From the NCBI GenBank assembly GCA_028551475.1, contig CM052358.1, positions 11,825,938-11,889,937 on the forward strand: a DNA stretch of 64,000 bases. The letters run 5' to 3'. Origin of the DNA: Casuarina equisetifolia (taxonomy: Eukaryota > Streptophyta > Magnoliopsida > Fagales > Casuarinaceae). Position 1 is the first letter of the stretch. Every line of letters starts with the position of its first letter. This document shows, one piece after another, positions 23,501-36,417 of the stretch. Both the position numbers and the translations under genes were made by a program. The notes below the pieces were generated by a model. The model searched no databases and was not told the DNA's origin. It worked only from the letters and a program-made list of their open reading frames with translations.

Positions 23501-24986
23501 TAGAATAAACACGAAGGGTGTCTGCGTTTATGCATCTCGAACACTACTCTTCTTGAGGAGGGATATGACGCTAAAGCCAATAGCCATAGAACTTACCTTG
23601 CCGGCCTCCTCTCCTGACGTCGAGAAGGGAAGGGTGTTTTATCCAGCGAGTGAAGGTACTGAAGCAGCATTGTGGCAGCTTGCTAAAGCTCATGTTGCGG
23701 CCAATGACACTGTTTATCATCAACTAATCAGCCATTGGTAAGTTGAACATTCTATAAGCAGTCATGGAAATCCAAAGTCCAAGGCATTTTAGGGCATTAC
23801 CTATTTCCTATGGTATATCTTTTTACCACACATATTTTCAGGTTGCAAACCCACGCAGTAGTCGAACCATTCATCATTGCCACCAGAAGGCAGTTGAGCG
23901 AGATGCATCCTGTCCATCGTTTGCTGGATCCTCATTTCAAAAACACCATGCACGTAAATGCACTGGCTCGGAGCATCCTCATCAACTCTGGAGGAATCCT
24001 TGAAAAAATATTGTTTTCTGGCGAAATCTCCATGGAGTTGTCTTCTAAGCTTTACAAGAAGTGGAAATTTAATGAGCAGGCCCTTCCTGATGATCTACTC
24101 AATAGGTACTTCATAGATATTAACACTGATTTTTCGTGTGTCTTAAGGTAATAGTTGCACAAGCAATGGGTGCGTCGTAATACTACAAAGCTCTGACATC
24201 AAAACTTCATGGCATATGTCCTCCAGAGGAATGGCCATACCAGATCCAGAAAATCCCAGTAGAGTTCAGCTTGTCTTCAATGACTATCCCTATGCGGCAG
24301 ATGGACTTGACATATGGACTGCCATCAACACATGGGTCACAGATTTTTGCTCTATCTTCTACGGAGATGATGATTCTGTCAGGTCTGATCCAGAGCTCCA
24401 AGCATGGTGGTCAGAAATTCGAAAAGTGGGACACGTTGATGCGCGGAAAGGGTGGTTTAATATAACACATTCGGCAGGCCTAATTCAGGCTCTGACGACT
24501 CTCATATGGCTCTCCTCTGCCTCCCATGCCGCAGTGAATTTCGGGCAATACGCATATGCTGGCTACCCTCCAAATCGTCCTGCACTATGCCGGAAGTTTA
24601 TCCCAGAAGAAGGAACACTTGAATTTGCGGAGTTTCTCAAGGATCCAGACAGGTATTACCTTAATATGTTGCCTGAAAGATTTGAGATGAGCATTGGCGT
24701 TGCATTAGCAGAGGTCCTCTCACGGCATACCTCAGATGAAGAGTATTTGGGTCAGAGGCCATCAGAGTGGACAGACAATAAAGAGGTTCAGCTTAAATTT
24801 CAGAAGTTCATTAACGAACTACGAATGATTCAGGAAAAAATATGGGAAAGGAATAGAGATGCTCGGCTCAAGAACAGAAGAGGCCCTGCCAAAATTCCAT
24901 ACAATTCCTTATTCCCGGACACCACTAATATTGGATTCAAGGGCGGAATCACAGCAAGGGGAATTCCTAACAGCATATCTATTTGA
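20514..24986 (+). CDS. LOX: Lipoxygenase (probable linoleate lipoxygenase, non-plastid type)
   Basis: Lipoxygenases add O2 to linoleic or linolenic acid and feed oxylipin pathways. Nine exons join to 851 residues: 20514..20712, 21063..21340, 21420..21660, 21847..22185, 22264..22349, 22958..23047, 23439..23737, 23842..24105 and 24227..24986, all GT-AG. A compact N-terminal PLAT/LH2 domain (about 35-160) lacks the stretch of about 30 residues found in classical 9-LOXs. The catalytic domain then runs to the C-terminus. All five iron ligands are present: H510 and H515 in HWLQTH, H699 and N703 in HAAVNFGQY, and the terminal I851 (IPNSISI). Ala553 at the Coffa position predicts S-stereochemistry. 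The 9/13 pocket pair is Ile567-Leu568, neither the usual Thr-Val nor Ser/Cys-Phe, so positional specificity is open. No obvious plastid transit peptide is seen. Confidence 0.95.
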
Positions 24987-25485
24987 CCTGTTATGAAACA
25001 TATCATGTTTATGTGCAGAAACTTAAACCTTATACGTTCAAAACAACATCATACAAAATTGTAATATTTATTTGTTCAGCAAGCTACTACAATGCAACTG
25101 GTTTCTACAATAGCATCACTTGTCCCGCTCAACTACTTTACCGAAATCTTTTTACTTGGATCTTTCTTTGTTTTTAAAATTTTCCATGGTTTTTGTTCTC
25201 GGATGAATCACGCAACCTTGTTCAATAGCATTTTTGATGTCCTCTAATGGCTTTTATTGAGAACTTCTGTAATTGTTAAAGTTCCAGTACAACTTGAAAG
25301 TCCATTAGATAAATTTGTTCAAATTAGAAGTATCAGTAAGGGAATGTCAACTTGCTCAAGACTTATACTGGTTACCATCTGAATCATTCCACAAAATTTC
25401 TCGAAAGTTCATTCCTAAGCAGCATTTAAATATGCTGCCTCACTCAAGGATAACTTCAAGATTTACCTTCAATACACTCGTTTTA
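24987..25485. other. Convergent 3' spacer between lipoxygenase and FAD oxidoreductase
   Basis: About 500 AT-rich bases separate the two stop codons. They must contain both 3' UTRs. I see no gene or repeat in it. Confidence 0.5.
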
Positions 25486-28400
25486 TCAACAAGATCGACC
25501 CTGGACAGCAAAAGGTGCATTATCAACTTTCCCTGGATTGCCCAGCACCAAATCAGCTACCATCTCAGCAGTTCCCAGAGCCTGCAAATTGATCAAAGTG
25601 ATGAATCAGTCCGACAATTATGACATACTACTTCACGACAGAGAGTGGAGCCTGAAACATGATGACATTTTCCATGGAGAGGTGCATTTATTAGGCATGA
25701 CTGGGCAATTTAGATTATTCAGCAATATAATGTGCTAGAGCATTAATAACCTGAATGCATACAGTGCAATTATAGTTGTGCAAGTCTTTTGGACTTCATG
25801 CGTAAGAGAGGACGAAGATTACCAGAAATAGTCCTTCTCCTTCATGCCCAGTTGCAAGGAACACATTAGACAAACCAGGTACAGGCCCGATAAGTGGCTT
25901 TCCATCAGGCACTACGCAAGGAAATGAAATTGTCATCTTAAATATTCAAAATTCAGTTATCAAAGAAGATTTTTTGTTCCACGAGAGATTAAGAAAATTT
26001 TGGGACTCACTATATGGACGTAACCCTACTCTCACTTTTCTGCTCTTAATGAAATCTGAAAGGATCAATTCATTTAGCTTGGGGAAAAACTCCCCAGCCC
26101 GCTTCCATATATGAGTGATGATGTGCTCATCTACTTCAGAGCTGAACCCTGCAAACTGGCGACTGCTCCCTGAAAACAAAGGTGTGAGATGGGTAGTGAG
26201 AGATTGGTGTTATTTCCACATATAATAATCAACAGCCAGAGAAATAAGTAGAGCTTGAAGCTGAGACTGGAATTACACCAACAACAAATATGATCTATTG
26301 CGCACCCATATGTTTCTGAAGGAAGATCAGAAGGACGAAAAGGGACAGAATTTATCCAGGAAAACATACTCCAACTATAGGTCAACAAAATGCGGTTTAA
26401 GCAACTTAGAGTTGATGTTCCAGCAACTACTAGACTCCTGACTTCTCAATCCAGTCATAGTATATGGGATTTCTAGTCAAATCAAGCTTAAAGCGCAGAA
26501 CAAACGAGAAATGATCCTACAAAGAATAAAAAGAAGAACAAAAAGAGAAGAAATTTGGCAGAAAGCTAAAGGTAAATGTTAGAAGATTATACTCGAACGC
26601 AGTAGTATGTCCAGAGGAAATACTTTCTGTGTACAGAAGTTCTAGGGAAAAGAAAAGGATACTCAGGAAACATATTAAAGCCTAAAAAACAGAACTTCAT
26701 AGTGTTAAAGCGAAGACTGGACACAGAACCATTGAAGCAGAAAGAAGAATTAATTGCACAGGAAAGAAACAAGAAAAAGAAAACACAACTGAAATTTCTA
26801 TCCATTGTAATGTAAAAGTCCTACCGAGAACAAGGTTGCCTGCAGCATCCATGGTGGCTGTCATTGAAATGGACAGAGCTTGCTCATGATCGAGGGATTG
26901 AGAAGTAGAAATGGTTTTATGATCAACATAGCCGACCTCCATTAGACCATGATTCAGTTGAAGGGCATTGAAATTTTCAAGCACAAGGAGGTGGCCCTAA
27001 CATCCAGATCAAAGAAAAGGTGGGTCTCACATAAAAACACAACCTAGTAATTTAACTCATTCAGGAGACATAAAAGGCATATCAAACGAATGGTAACTTC
27101 ACTTCAACAACCACCCAAAATTCACTAAACAACATTGTAATTCATCTGAACCTTCCGCAAGAGTTATTGACATCAGATGCAGACATCTAAATAATTATTT
27201 GTCCTTCTGGAAACAGCACTTTGTTCCCATTTCACTGGAGCTGGGACACATTTCAAGTGCAGACGCTTTCAGGTACACGAGTGCACAAAATCTTGGGAGT
27301 ACAAAACCATTTGTACTAGCAAAGTGTCAAATTTTTACCAAACCTTTAAACTCCGATGACAATGCACAATTTATATTCTTCAAATAAATCAGTCATTTTA
27401 CGTAAAAGAAGTTTGATCATAGTTTTATTCACTTTTAGGAGTTAAAATAGCTTTATGGTTTCAGATTTTTATTTATGGGCTAAAGCACTGGTGTAGTACA
27501 TTTTACTTCGCTATAGGGTTTTCTTTGCGGGCCTCATTCAGTGTTTTATTTTTCTTATCTATGTTTTTCCACTGGGATTCTCAGTATTTCCACCAAATCC
27601 TGAAAAACTAGATTTACTCTTTTCCATAAAATTCCAAACCTCAAAATTTTAAGCCATCTTGCTTTGATATGGTTCTAAACAGAAACTCCTCAAGGCATTC
27701 TTGATTTATATTGTTCATAAGGTACTGGTTCTACATCAATTGGTATCAGATTGAGGAGCCAAGCAATATTTTCACATCCAAAGATCCTAAAAGAGTGGAT
27801 TGACTTGGCAAGAGGGTATCAATTCCTAAAAACAAAAGATGTATCTTCAAAATCATCGACATAATTTTCTTGGTCAGTTCTGATATTCTTCAATAAGGTA
27901 ATTTATATAATAATTGATTACACAATAAAATATGCTGAGTTACTTCTGAAGTGTGGAATAGTTGAAAATAAACATACGAATTATGACATTAAATAAAAGA
28001 AGTCTTCTGAGCCTTGAAGATCCGGAATAAGTAACTGATCCAGCTACTGTGTTGGAAACATCCGTAAAGGTTTTGGGATGTGATGAACATGAAAAAAGCC
28101 TCAATGTGTTAGCGAATACAGTAAGTTTGAAAATTAAAAAGCAATAAAGCATTGTTGTTAAGAGGGTTTTTTCTTGACAAACAGAAGTTTCAAAAGAAAT
28201 GCAAGAAAGGCATATGACATATCCTGTTGTATTGAAAAACACCACCAAATCATTTGTTGATCAGCCTTCAAAACTGCCTACAGTAGGGATTAAATTATCC
28301 ATTGAATCCACTGTTCAAGATGTAAGAAGATGAGATATTAATAGAAGAATTTAAGAAAAGCTAGGAGTCAGAACCAACGCAAGATAGGACAAGTGACAAA

Positions 28401-31400
28401 TGTGCTTATAAGTTTCAGTCATGAATTAGAAGTGGGAAAAGTAGCCTTGGCTACCATTTTGAATGAAGTTAACGTTAAAATAAAAGAAGAATTTGAACCG
28501 AAAGAAAGCTTCAAAAAGATATGAACTAAGTGAAATTGAATGAATTAAGTGGAAAAGATGCATAATAGAAGCAAAGAGTATGGGGGATAAGGAGCCCCCA
28601 CTCCTTGGTCTAAGCAGCATATCAAGATAAGGCCGTACCATCAACACTGAATTTCTAAAACACTGATATTTTTATCATTCCACAAATTTTTATTGGTCAA
28701 AATGAAATGATAAATGTATCACTATCAGCAATGCTACATGAAACAAGAAGAGAAACAACCAATGGTGCACTCAAAGAAACTATGAATCATTCCACTTCAA
28801 CCTTTTAAAACATGAGAATTAGTTCTCCCCAACCAAGGGAGTATGATGTAGAGAGCAATAAACTAACTGTTTGATTTTATTTCATCTAATTTTAGGACTT
28901 TGGATAATTCAATAATATCCAGAGACCTAGGTGTAGGCTGAAATTTTGGTACATCAACTTTTAGTTTTCGCTATGTTACTCTAATGGGCTTATTTTGTAA
29001 TTTCACCAGTTATTCGGTGCTGCTTCTTTAAAGCTCAAGCAGTCTAATTCCATTAGGATTAGGCATTAGACACTTGTACATATGGGTCTAATAGTTCTTC
29101 ACATGATGATTCCATAAAGCATGACAACTACACATTTCACTATTTGTTACCATATGGATTGTGCGATGCAACCATCCCAAACAAGCAACACCAAGGAATC
29201 CTAATTGTGATGTTTAGGTTTCCTTTCTTCCCATCTATGCTTTCTTATGAACTCTTTTCCCAAAAATATTAATCTTCAAAACCCTACAACGTCAAATCTT
29301 CATAAGGTTCCAAATGGAGAAACTGTTTACAGCAACACCACACGTTCCACATAAGAACTTTGTCAAAATGGAGCAGAGGAATATCTTCAAGTGCAAAGCT
29401 CGTAGTCAATTTTACATGTTTGAACCTGGGAATAGTAAAACTGTATCTAATACCCATACTCATGATGTGTCATGTGATGGGTGAGATGAGCACTGTCCAG
29501 TGTCTAAGACGAAAATCATAGTAATTTCCCTATCTCAGAAGTTTCACCCCTCAAAATCATCTATTTCAACAAGCAATTTTTTGTGGGTCCATGAAAGAAG
29601 TTTCTGGATTTTCCACTCTTATTATCTCACCCACAACCCAAATGGGTAGATTGGAGGAAAAGTCTTAATCTCACTTCTTCCAGACCAAGGGCAATGTTGA
29701 TGACAGAACCTATCCAAACAAATTAAGGAAACTATAGCTGTAAAGGAACAAATCAAGTATTTGACTCTTACCTTTCGTGGCTTTACAGGGACATCCAGCA
29801 GGATCTCTGATTCTCTAAGCAATTCATGCATCAAAGACCCACTCCAACAACCGGCTGCAACTATAATAGCCTTCTTACTGTACAAGGTGCTTTTGGAGGT
29901 CTGAACAGCTTCAACCTCCCCAGAGCTAGACCTGCCAATCCAAGAATATGTAGTTACAATCAATATGACCTCCATACTGCATTTTCCACTCATCTCACTT
30001 GGTTTCAAACACAAGCTATAATGTGACAGCCAAAAAATATATAATTATTCTTCTACAGGTAACAAACCTTAACAAACATTTCACTGGATCATTATAGAAC
30101 TCCGCGTATCTGCCTTTCGATGCAAAACGTCTGTTGGCCTACATATTAACCATGTCTATTGATAAATTACACTCTGCCAGAATAGTAGATAATTTATCTT
30201 GGTAAAAGGAACAGGGAAGGTTCTGCAAGACAATTACAAACACAAAACGACAAACCTTTTCAATAAATGCAACAGTACGACGAGCATCAATTTGGCCGTC
30301 ATCAGGTAGAAAGGCAGCACTACCATCTTCTCCAACCATAAGTGCAGGTTCTTCTTGAAGCAAATCAGGGCCAGAGAGGTACTCTGCCTTCAATCCAGCT
30401 TCAGATAATTTCTGCACCCTCTTTTTCAATAAATCCGAATCTCTAGGAGTCCTACCAACTAATAGGCTTCCTACATATTTAAGGACCATATCATCTCATA
30501 GTTTTTAAATATTTTGCACTTTTGCATCTTGAAGCTTCTCCAATATTATAAAAGTTCTTCACAGAACATTAGTTTTAAGCATTTCTTGAAAGTGAATATC
30601 AACTGCTCAAGCAAATAAACATTGAACTCATTTCTTTAATTCTGTTGTGCCTGCGTGCTTTTATTTGATCACCACTGGTTTTCTTCTTTGGATGATCCTA
30701 AAGCAATGACCTCCAAAATTGAGATATATGCCTTATTAGACAATTCAGCAAATTTAACAGCTTTTTGGACTTACAGATTTCCCTATAGATTGGCATGACA
30801 ATATATGCACAACAGACTAAGATTTTCCTCATCTTTCTCCTTTTAGAGTATCTATCTCATAAATATGCAACAGGATTTAGCTTCAAATACCGATATCTAC
30901 CCATACATATATATCTATCTGTCTCCGTAGGTGTGGATGTGTGTGATTGGTAAGTTACACCCCCCAGGTCCACCATTCTATCAGGAGAAGATTTGTCGTT
31001 AAAGCTAGTTGGCATTTGCTGTGGATGTGTATCAAGCTCATAGAAAGAGAAAAGAAAGGAAGGGGACCCTGGGGGGGGGGGGGGGGGGGGTGTATGGAGG
31101 GGAGGAGGGAACACACGTGCACACACACAACAGTAACAGCACTTGAATATATGAGAGGATGCAACACACTCAACCAACATCAAAGTTTGTCCATCACCTT
31201 CTGAAATTTCTAATAAGGAGCAAGAAGTTCTTTCTAAGGCATACCAAAAATTGAGTAACTCCCTCAAACTGGAACAGCGACAAAGAAATACAGTATAGAA
31301 CAAGCATGCAAAGAAATCAAGGTAATCAGTCTCAATATAACTCAAGAAGCAGAAACTCAATATATACCAAAAAGAAAAAAAGAAAAGGAACAAACAGAGA

Positions 31401-34400
31401 CACCAGAATGAAAATGAACAGTGAGAAGGTGAATAGTGTCCTGAAAACCTATTTCAGAAGCTAGTGTTTGTGCTAATACAGAAGTCTTCAGGTCAACCAG
31501 CAATCTAACTAGAAGAAAGTCAAACCGGGAGATATTTTAAATGAAGCACTAAAATGAGCATGACAAGATAGCAAGAAGTTAACATTCTTCCAGGAGTATA
31601 TCTGCCAGAGTATATAGCTATAAGAAGATCCTACAGGCTTACCCATGGATACAACTAGAAGGATTCCTGATCAAGAAGGGAATTCCTCTTAAAGGTTCCA
31701 AGACATGTACAAGTAACTCCACAAATCTTCATAATTCTTTCATAATTGAATCTTAGCTATTACATTTTATCTGATTTTGAGGTACTCAAAAACCGATTTC
31801 ATCCAACATTGGCAGGTAATAGTAAAATCACATCTGTAATTTCTGATTGATGTCTGCGACATAACAGCCAACATCACAATTACTGACTGAATGTTATCTA
31901 ACAACCCACAATAGTTCCGGCTATCTATGAGTTCAAAATGATGTCGCAGCAATGAACAAGAATCTAAAATTCATTACGCCAGATCTGCAAGACAATTAGT
32001 TATATTGCACACAAGTTTTGTTAACCTGCTTAGCTCATTGAGGTCTTTCACTCCAATAGATCAACTCAGAACCAACATTGTGGATGTCCAATTGTCCAAA
32101 GAAACACCAAAACAAAGAAAAGAGATTAACAATAGGGAAGTGAACTCTCAAACAGAGCACAGGAGGATATGGCATGCTCATAAGAGAAGATAATGTATGG
32201 AAAGTAACAAACAATGTAGAATGAGATGGTTTATAATCTTAACCTTAGTTTTACACAAACAGCACGTAATGGGATATAACATGGTAAATTTTTCCCTAGC
32301 TTTGCAGGAGGTCACAAAAGTTGCTAGCCTCAGCTGAACACTTTTAAAGTCTAAGCCTCACCACTGGGAATAGCATTATTCTTTAAGTCCCAGAGTGCTG
32401 AAAACTCCATCAGAACCAAATTCTATCAATGGCATTCAAGGGCGCCAATTCTTCTTATCCATATGTAGAGGTAAATGTCTTAGCAGGGAGGTGAGTGGAC
32501 ATGTATTTCAAGATTACAGTTTCCATTACTGCCCAAATAAGGCTGATTAAAAATCAGAATATGGTAGCACAAGGCAAAGAGGTAAATGGGAAAACTAAAG
32601 TGAGTAGAGATTAATAATATTTCACAAAAGGGCACTTTACCAGTAGCTATTATGCATGTTTAAGAAAATGAGGGGAGTATCATCTGCCAATGAAGGATGA
32701 TCAACCTCATTAGAACCAATCCTTGCTTTACTTTGCCAAAATCACATCCAAGTGATCTGGATGCCTCATGATTCACATATTGAATCTCTCTGACCCATTT
32801 GTTCCTAATATCTATTCACTGCTAAACAGTTGAAACCACTCAACAATGACAAAATATAGTCACAGTTTTCTGCATATACTCCCTGTTTTTCTCTTGATAT
32901 GCTCATCTGCTTTCTCTGACAAGGAACACCTAGTTTCATTTACAATAAACATATGCTTGCCTCTGTGCCTCTTCATGAAGGCTGAAAGCAAACTAATCCG
33001 GTGAGTGGCATCACTAAACAAAAAAACATAAACTCCAAAGCTTACTTCCATTATGCAACCAAAGGTTTATGAGCAAAGCATGACCTTGTTCTGTGACAGT
33101 AGACATTAGTGATTCTAAATGTTCAAATCAGAGTGGCAGCAGCAACATTTTTCATAATTTTCTAAGTTTCTGATTCCTACAGCAGGAACGTGATTTCTGC
33201 TTGAGAATTACTGTTGCGTTCAGTAACCAACAGAAAACGTAAGGATGTTGGGTCATTTTCTGATCCATTCCTTATCTGTTTTAGGATTGTGGTAGGTAAA
33301 GTCTGCATCACGGATGACGTTGAGGTAAAGAATTACTAAAATCAAATATCATTATAGGAAGGAAAAAAGTCAAATAAAAACAACATCTAGCTATTAATTT
33401 GTTTTATAGGTGACCATGATCTATTTCTAGAAAATAGGTCAAACATAGTAAAAAATTCAAAAGCCTTTACATAGATGGACTTAATTGAATGTCATAGCGA
33501 TAATAATTGAATACAACAACCAACACTCATTTTTTAAAGAAAGTATTAAGGAAATGAATGTGTGTGTGTGTGTGTGTGTAGATATGTATACCGTGAAAAG
33601 TTCAGAGATTTTGAGTACCTGTCTTCTTCCAACCCAACTCTTCTAGAGGATTCAACCCTTGATCACAGATGCTCTCAGCGAACATCTCCCACATCTTCTT
33701 ACTTCTCATTGTTAGCTCCCATTTCTCATTTCCAAGTGTTTTGCTTGTCATCCATATATATCCCTGCCCTAGAACCCACCCAATTGCCAACCAAAGATGG
33801 AGACATTCACTACCAGTAAGATATTAGGAAGAGAGGATAAGAAGAGGAGGGGGAGAGGAGGAGGAGGAGGAGGAGGAGGAGGAGGAAGAAGTGGGAGGGG
33901 CATGGGGTGGAACGAAAGGAAAAAGCATGCAATAATAGAATAAGCCCCTTAAGCACTTAACATTTGTCATACAATGACATGAGTGTTTGACATTTTCCTG
34001 ATCCAAATGAAAGTAGTGGCACATGAGAACGAGCCTAAACAAAAGTTAGAAACACAGTAACCACCTGACTGACATCAATGACCTTATGCTTACTTTTCTA
34101 AGCAATACCAAAGATAAATTTTTGAAGTTGCCAAAGGCTCACAATTTTGAAATGCTCAAAATTTTCAACTTAACTTTCTCAAGTTTTCAGAGTTCCTACT
34201 CTTTTTGATTTGACAATAATGAAACTTCCTCATTCTCTTTTTAAGCATGACCTACCAATTACATTATATTCAATCTTAAATCTATTCATTAAAATCGCTA
34301 CTTACTCATTCACACTCACATCTACATGCATTCACAATTAAGTTACATGTGCCTATAATGAATAAGTACACACATACAAACACATAAAAACCAAACAGTG

Positions 34401-36417
34401 CCAGTGCAAGGAAGCGATTTTCCTCTATTTCTCTCTTTTTCTGAGCCAAAGAGAAACTAGACTACAAGAGACAGATGAAGAGGATCTTTACAGAGTAAAA
34501 GAAACAATAGACAAGAGGAGAGAGAAACTCAAGGGAGGCCTAAGCCAAAGGATGGGAATGGTGGTTTGCTTTCCTATGGTGAACTGACTTTTCACAATTT
34601 TCAGTCAGGATAAGATAAGCGTCTCAACTTATCAGGTCCCGGGTCCAATCCAGAAAAAGAGAGGCGTTTTAGGGATCCCTACAGGTACACAAGTAGTCAT
34701 GTTTGAACAAAACAGCTCCAAAATTTGATTTAGAGGCCTCTTCTAAAGCTAGGAGAGATGTAGTAGCCTCAGGCACCATAGGATTCAACAAGTGGCACCA
34801 CTTAACTAGCATAAAGAGTAGTCCAACATTAATTTCTGCATGAGGCCACCGCCACTAAAAATCCTTTTTGTTATAGTTATATCAGAATTGATCACTCGAG
34901 TTCTTTGAGGTAGAGTTAGTACATACAAAGGGATCAGCAAGAACAAGGCACTCCTTAGTTTTCTTGGCCTGAAGCCCAAAGGTCACAAGTATCAAAAAAT
35001 ATTGTAACATGTGGAATGATCAGCTTGGACTGCATGGAAAAATATTCCAACCTATTCTCCAAAGAAGCAATTTAGACAGTCTACCAGATCTGTTTCCAAA
35101 GAGCTTTCCAAATTCTAGAGTGGAAGGGACTATGGGACTCAAACATGGGGAATTGGAATCAATGAGAGCAAGTACTCTGCGGGTAAGGAAGGAAGAGGAA
35201 GACTTAGTACTCCCCCGAGGCTTTCTTGCTGTTTCCTTTGCCCACATATTTCTCACCAACAAATGAAGCCAAGGAGAGAGACCCGGACAGAGTGGATCCC
35301 AAAGAACTTATAGCCATGTGGCATCAATAGCACCAACACAAGCTATGACCTTCTTAAAACACCAGTCTAACCCAAAATAGGGACATATGGACGAAAGAGA
35401 AATTGCTCATGTCAAATGGATCAGAAGGTAGGATTCCTCTGTAACCAATTCGAGCTAAAATTGATTACTTCTTGACAATTGACATCAAGCGCACAACAAG
35501 ACGCCTATGTGGGGCTTGTGTAAGAGAAGTTTCTGACTTCTGGCCAACTTATTCGGGTTAAGAGTTCAACAAATTTTGGAAATTTGGAGCCATTCCGACT
35601 CCTAGTTGATTTGAAGATAAACCAACCAAACTGTTTCTCCTTGAAGACGAGACCACGCCATTCATTCAAGAAAACTTCCTTTATCGTAATGCTAGAAGAA
35701 TAACTATGGAGATCACCAAGTTTCTATTGTACGCTCGGAGCACTTCTACAAATATCATACTGAAGCAGACGATTTCCAGAGCAGAACCTTCTTTTTCCCT
35801 CTCTGTCAATTGAGCTTTTGAAAAATGAGTAACGAAATGAATCCAGTAGGCTTGACAGTATTGTACTTGAGAACTCATTAGACGCTAAACTGAAGTTAAA
35901 AGGAGCTATAGTTCCATAATGTATTGCAAATGACATTTCCATCAAATGACAGTTGAAAGTTTTCCTCATAGACCTATTAAAACGAAAGAGTTCGCACTCA
36001 AAAACAAAGTGGATCTCTTGTTCTTTTATCTTTTGTACATTTTCCCGAGGAACAAGAAGAGCATACAGAGAAAACTTTACCTGCGCCAGTGGCACCGGAA
36101 CAAGGAACGGCCTTGTCGACCACGGCGACGGACAGGTCCGAACCGATCAGGAACTGCCGGGCTATAGTTAACCCGATGATCCCAGCTCCAATAATCACGA
36201 CGTCAAAAGTTTGAGAAGAGGCGGATATCACCGGTTCAGCTCGGTTGACTCGGGTGGACAGTGAAAGCGATTTCCGGCCGAGTAATCTGGAGCCAAAGAA
36301 GCTTGTCCCAGACTCAAAGGCAAGAGCACCAAACCGAGGTGCTCTTGCCTTTGGCAATGAGACGATGCCTTTTGTGCAGGGGTTGAAGTCTGGGTGAAAC
36401 GTTGAGGCCGAAGCCAT
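25486..36417 (-). CDS. FAD-dependent oxidoreductase, DAO family, plastid-targeted (At5g48440-like)
   Basis: Nine exons join in frame to 482 residues: 36081..36417, 33619..33768, 30256..30470, 30068..30138, 29772..29931, 26825..26996, 26011..26169, 25823..25911 and 25486..25581. The first ~65 residues are Ser/Arg-rich and resemble a plastid transit peptide. The dinucleotide fold follows (FDVVIIGAGIIGLTIARQFL; GxGxxG at 77-82). Later blocks are typical of D-amino-acid-oxidase/glycine-oxidase folds: ATGAGQGYIWM, AIIVAAGCWSGSLMHELL, PVKPRKGHLLVLE, VGLRPYMPDGKPLIGPVPG, and ATGHEGEGLFLALGTAEMVADL. The substrate is not known. Introns 1, 2 and 5 are 2.3, 3.1 and 2.8 kb, so the gene spans 11 kb for a 1.4-kb coding sequence; they hold simple repeats and possible retroelement debris. 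The product class is secure, the closest relative less so. Confidence 0.9.
31071..31090. repeat. Poly-G tract, 20 Gs, in FAD-oxidoreductase intron 2
   Basis: Twenty consecutive Gs, followed by TGTATGGAGGGGAGGAGGG. The gene is on the opposite strand, so its pre-mRNA carries poly-C here. It is the second long G run in the window. Confidence 0.85.
33559..33579. repeat. (TG)n microsatellite near exon 2 of the FAD gene
   Basis: About ten TG units lie 40 bases beyond the exon 2 donor, inside intron 2. Length variation would be expected. Confidence 0.85.
33855..33886. repeat. (GAG)n microsatellite in intron 1 of the FAD gene
   Basis: About ten GAG/GGA units within a longer purine-rich tract (33830-33905). 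It lies about 90 bases upstream of the exon 2 acceptor on the minus strand, where it reads as CTC repeats and could act as part of the pyrimidine-rich region. Confidence 0.85.
34990..35270 (-). mobile_element. Possible LINE reverse-transcriptase relic in intron 1
   Basis: Minus-strand translation gives, across at least one frame change, segments like LIDSNSPCLSPIVPS, then RIWKALWKQIW, then KLLLWRIGWNIFPC. These resemble the region before and at the start of the zinc-binding domain of plant LINE reverse transcriptases (...WKxLWK...xLLLWRxxWNILP). The reading is broken and short, so the call is tentative. Confidence 0.35.
36315..36353. repeat. Perfect 16-bp inverted repeat inside FAD exon 1
   Basis: CAAAGGCAAGAGCACC (36315-36330) and its exact reverse complement GGTGCTCTTGCCTTTG (36338-36353) are separated by seven bases. 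The repeat lies in the transit-peptide coding region (LPKARAPRFGALAFES), about 65-100 bases after the start codon, and would form a strong hairpin in the mRNA. Confidence 0.9.

Noticed and set aside
34560-34670. tRNA-like T-loop text (GGGTCCAATCC)
   Set aside because: The surrounding sequence does not fold into a cloverleaf by eye: no matching acceptor stem or anticodon arm.
35330-35400. Possible Harbinger-type transposase motif (minus, IACVGAIDATW)
   Set aside because: Only a few residues resemble CxGAIDGT, and the flanking reading has stops and no other transposase blocks.
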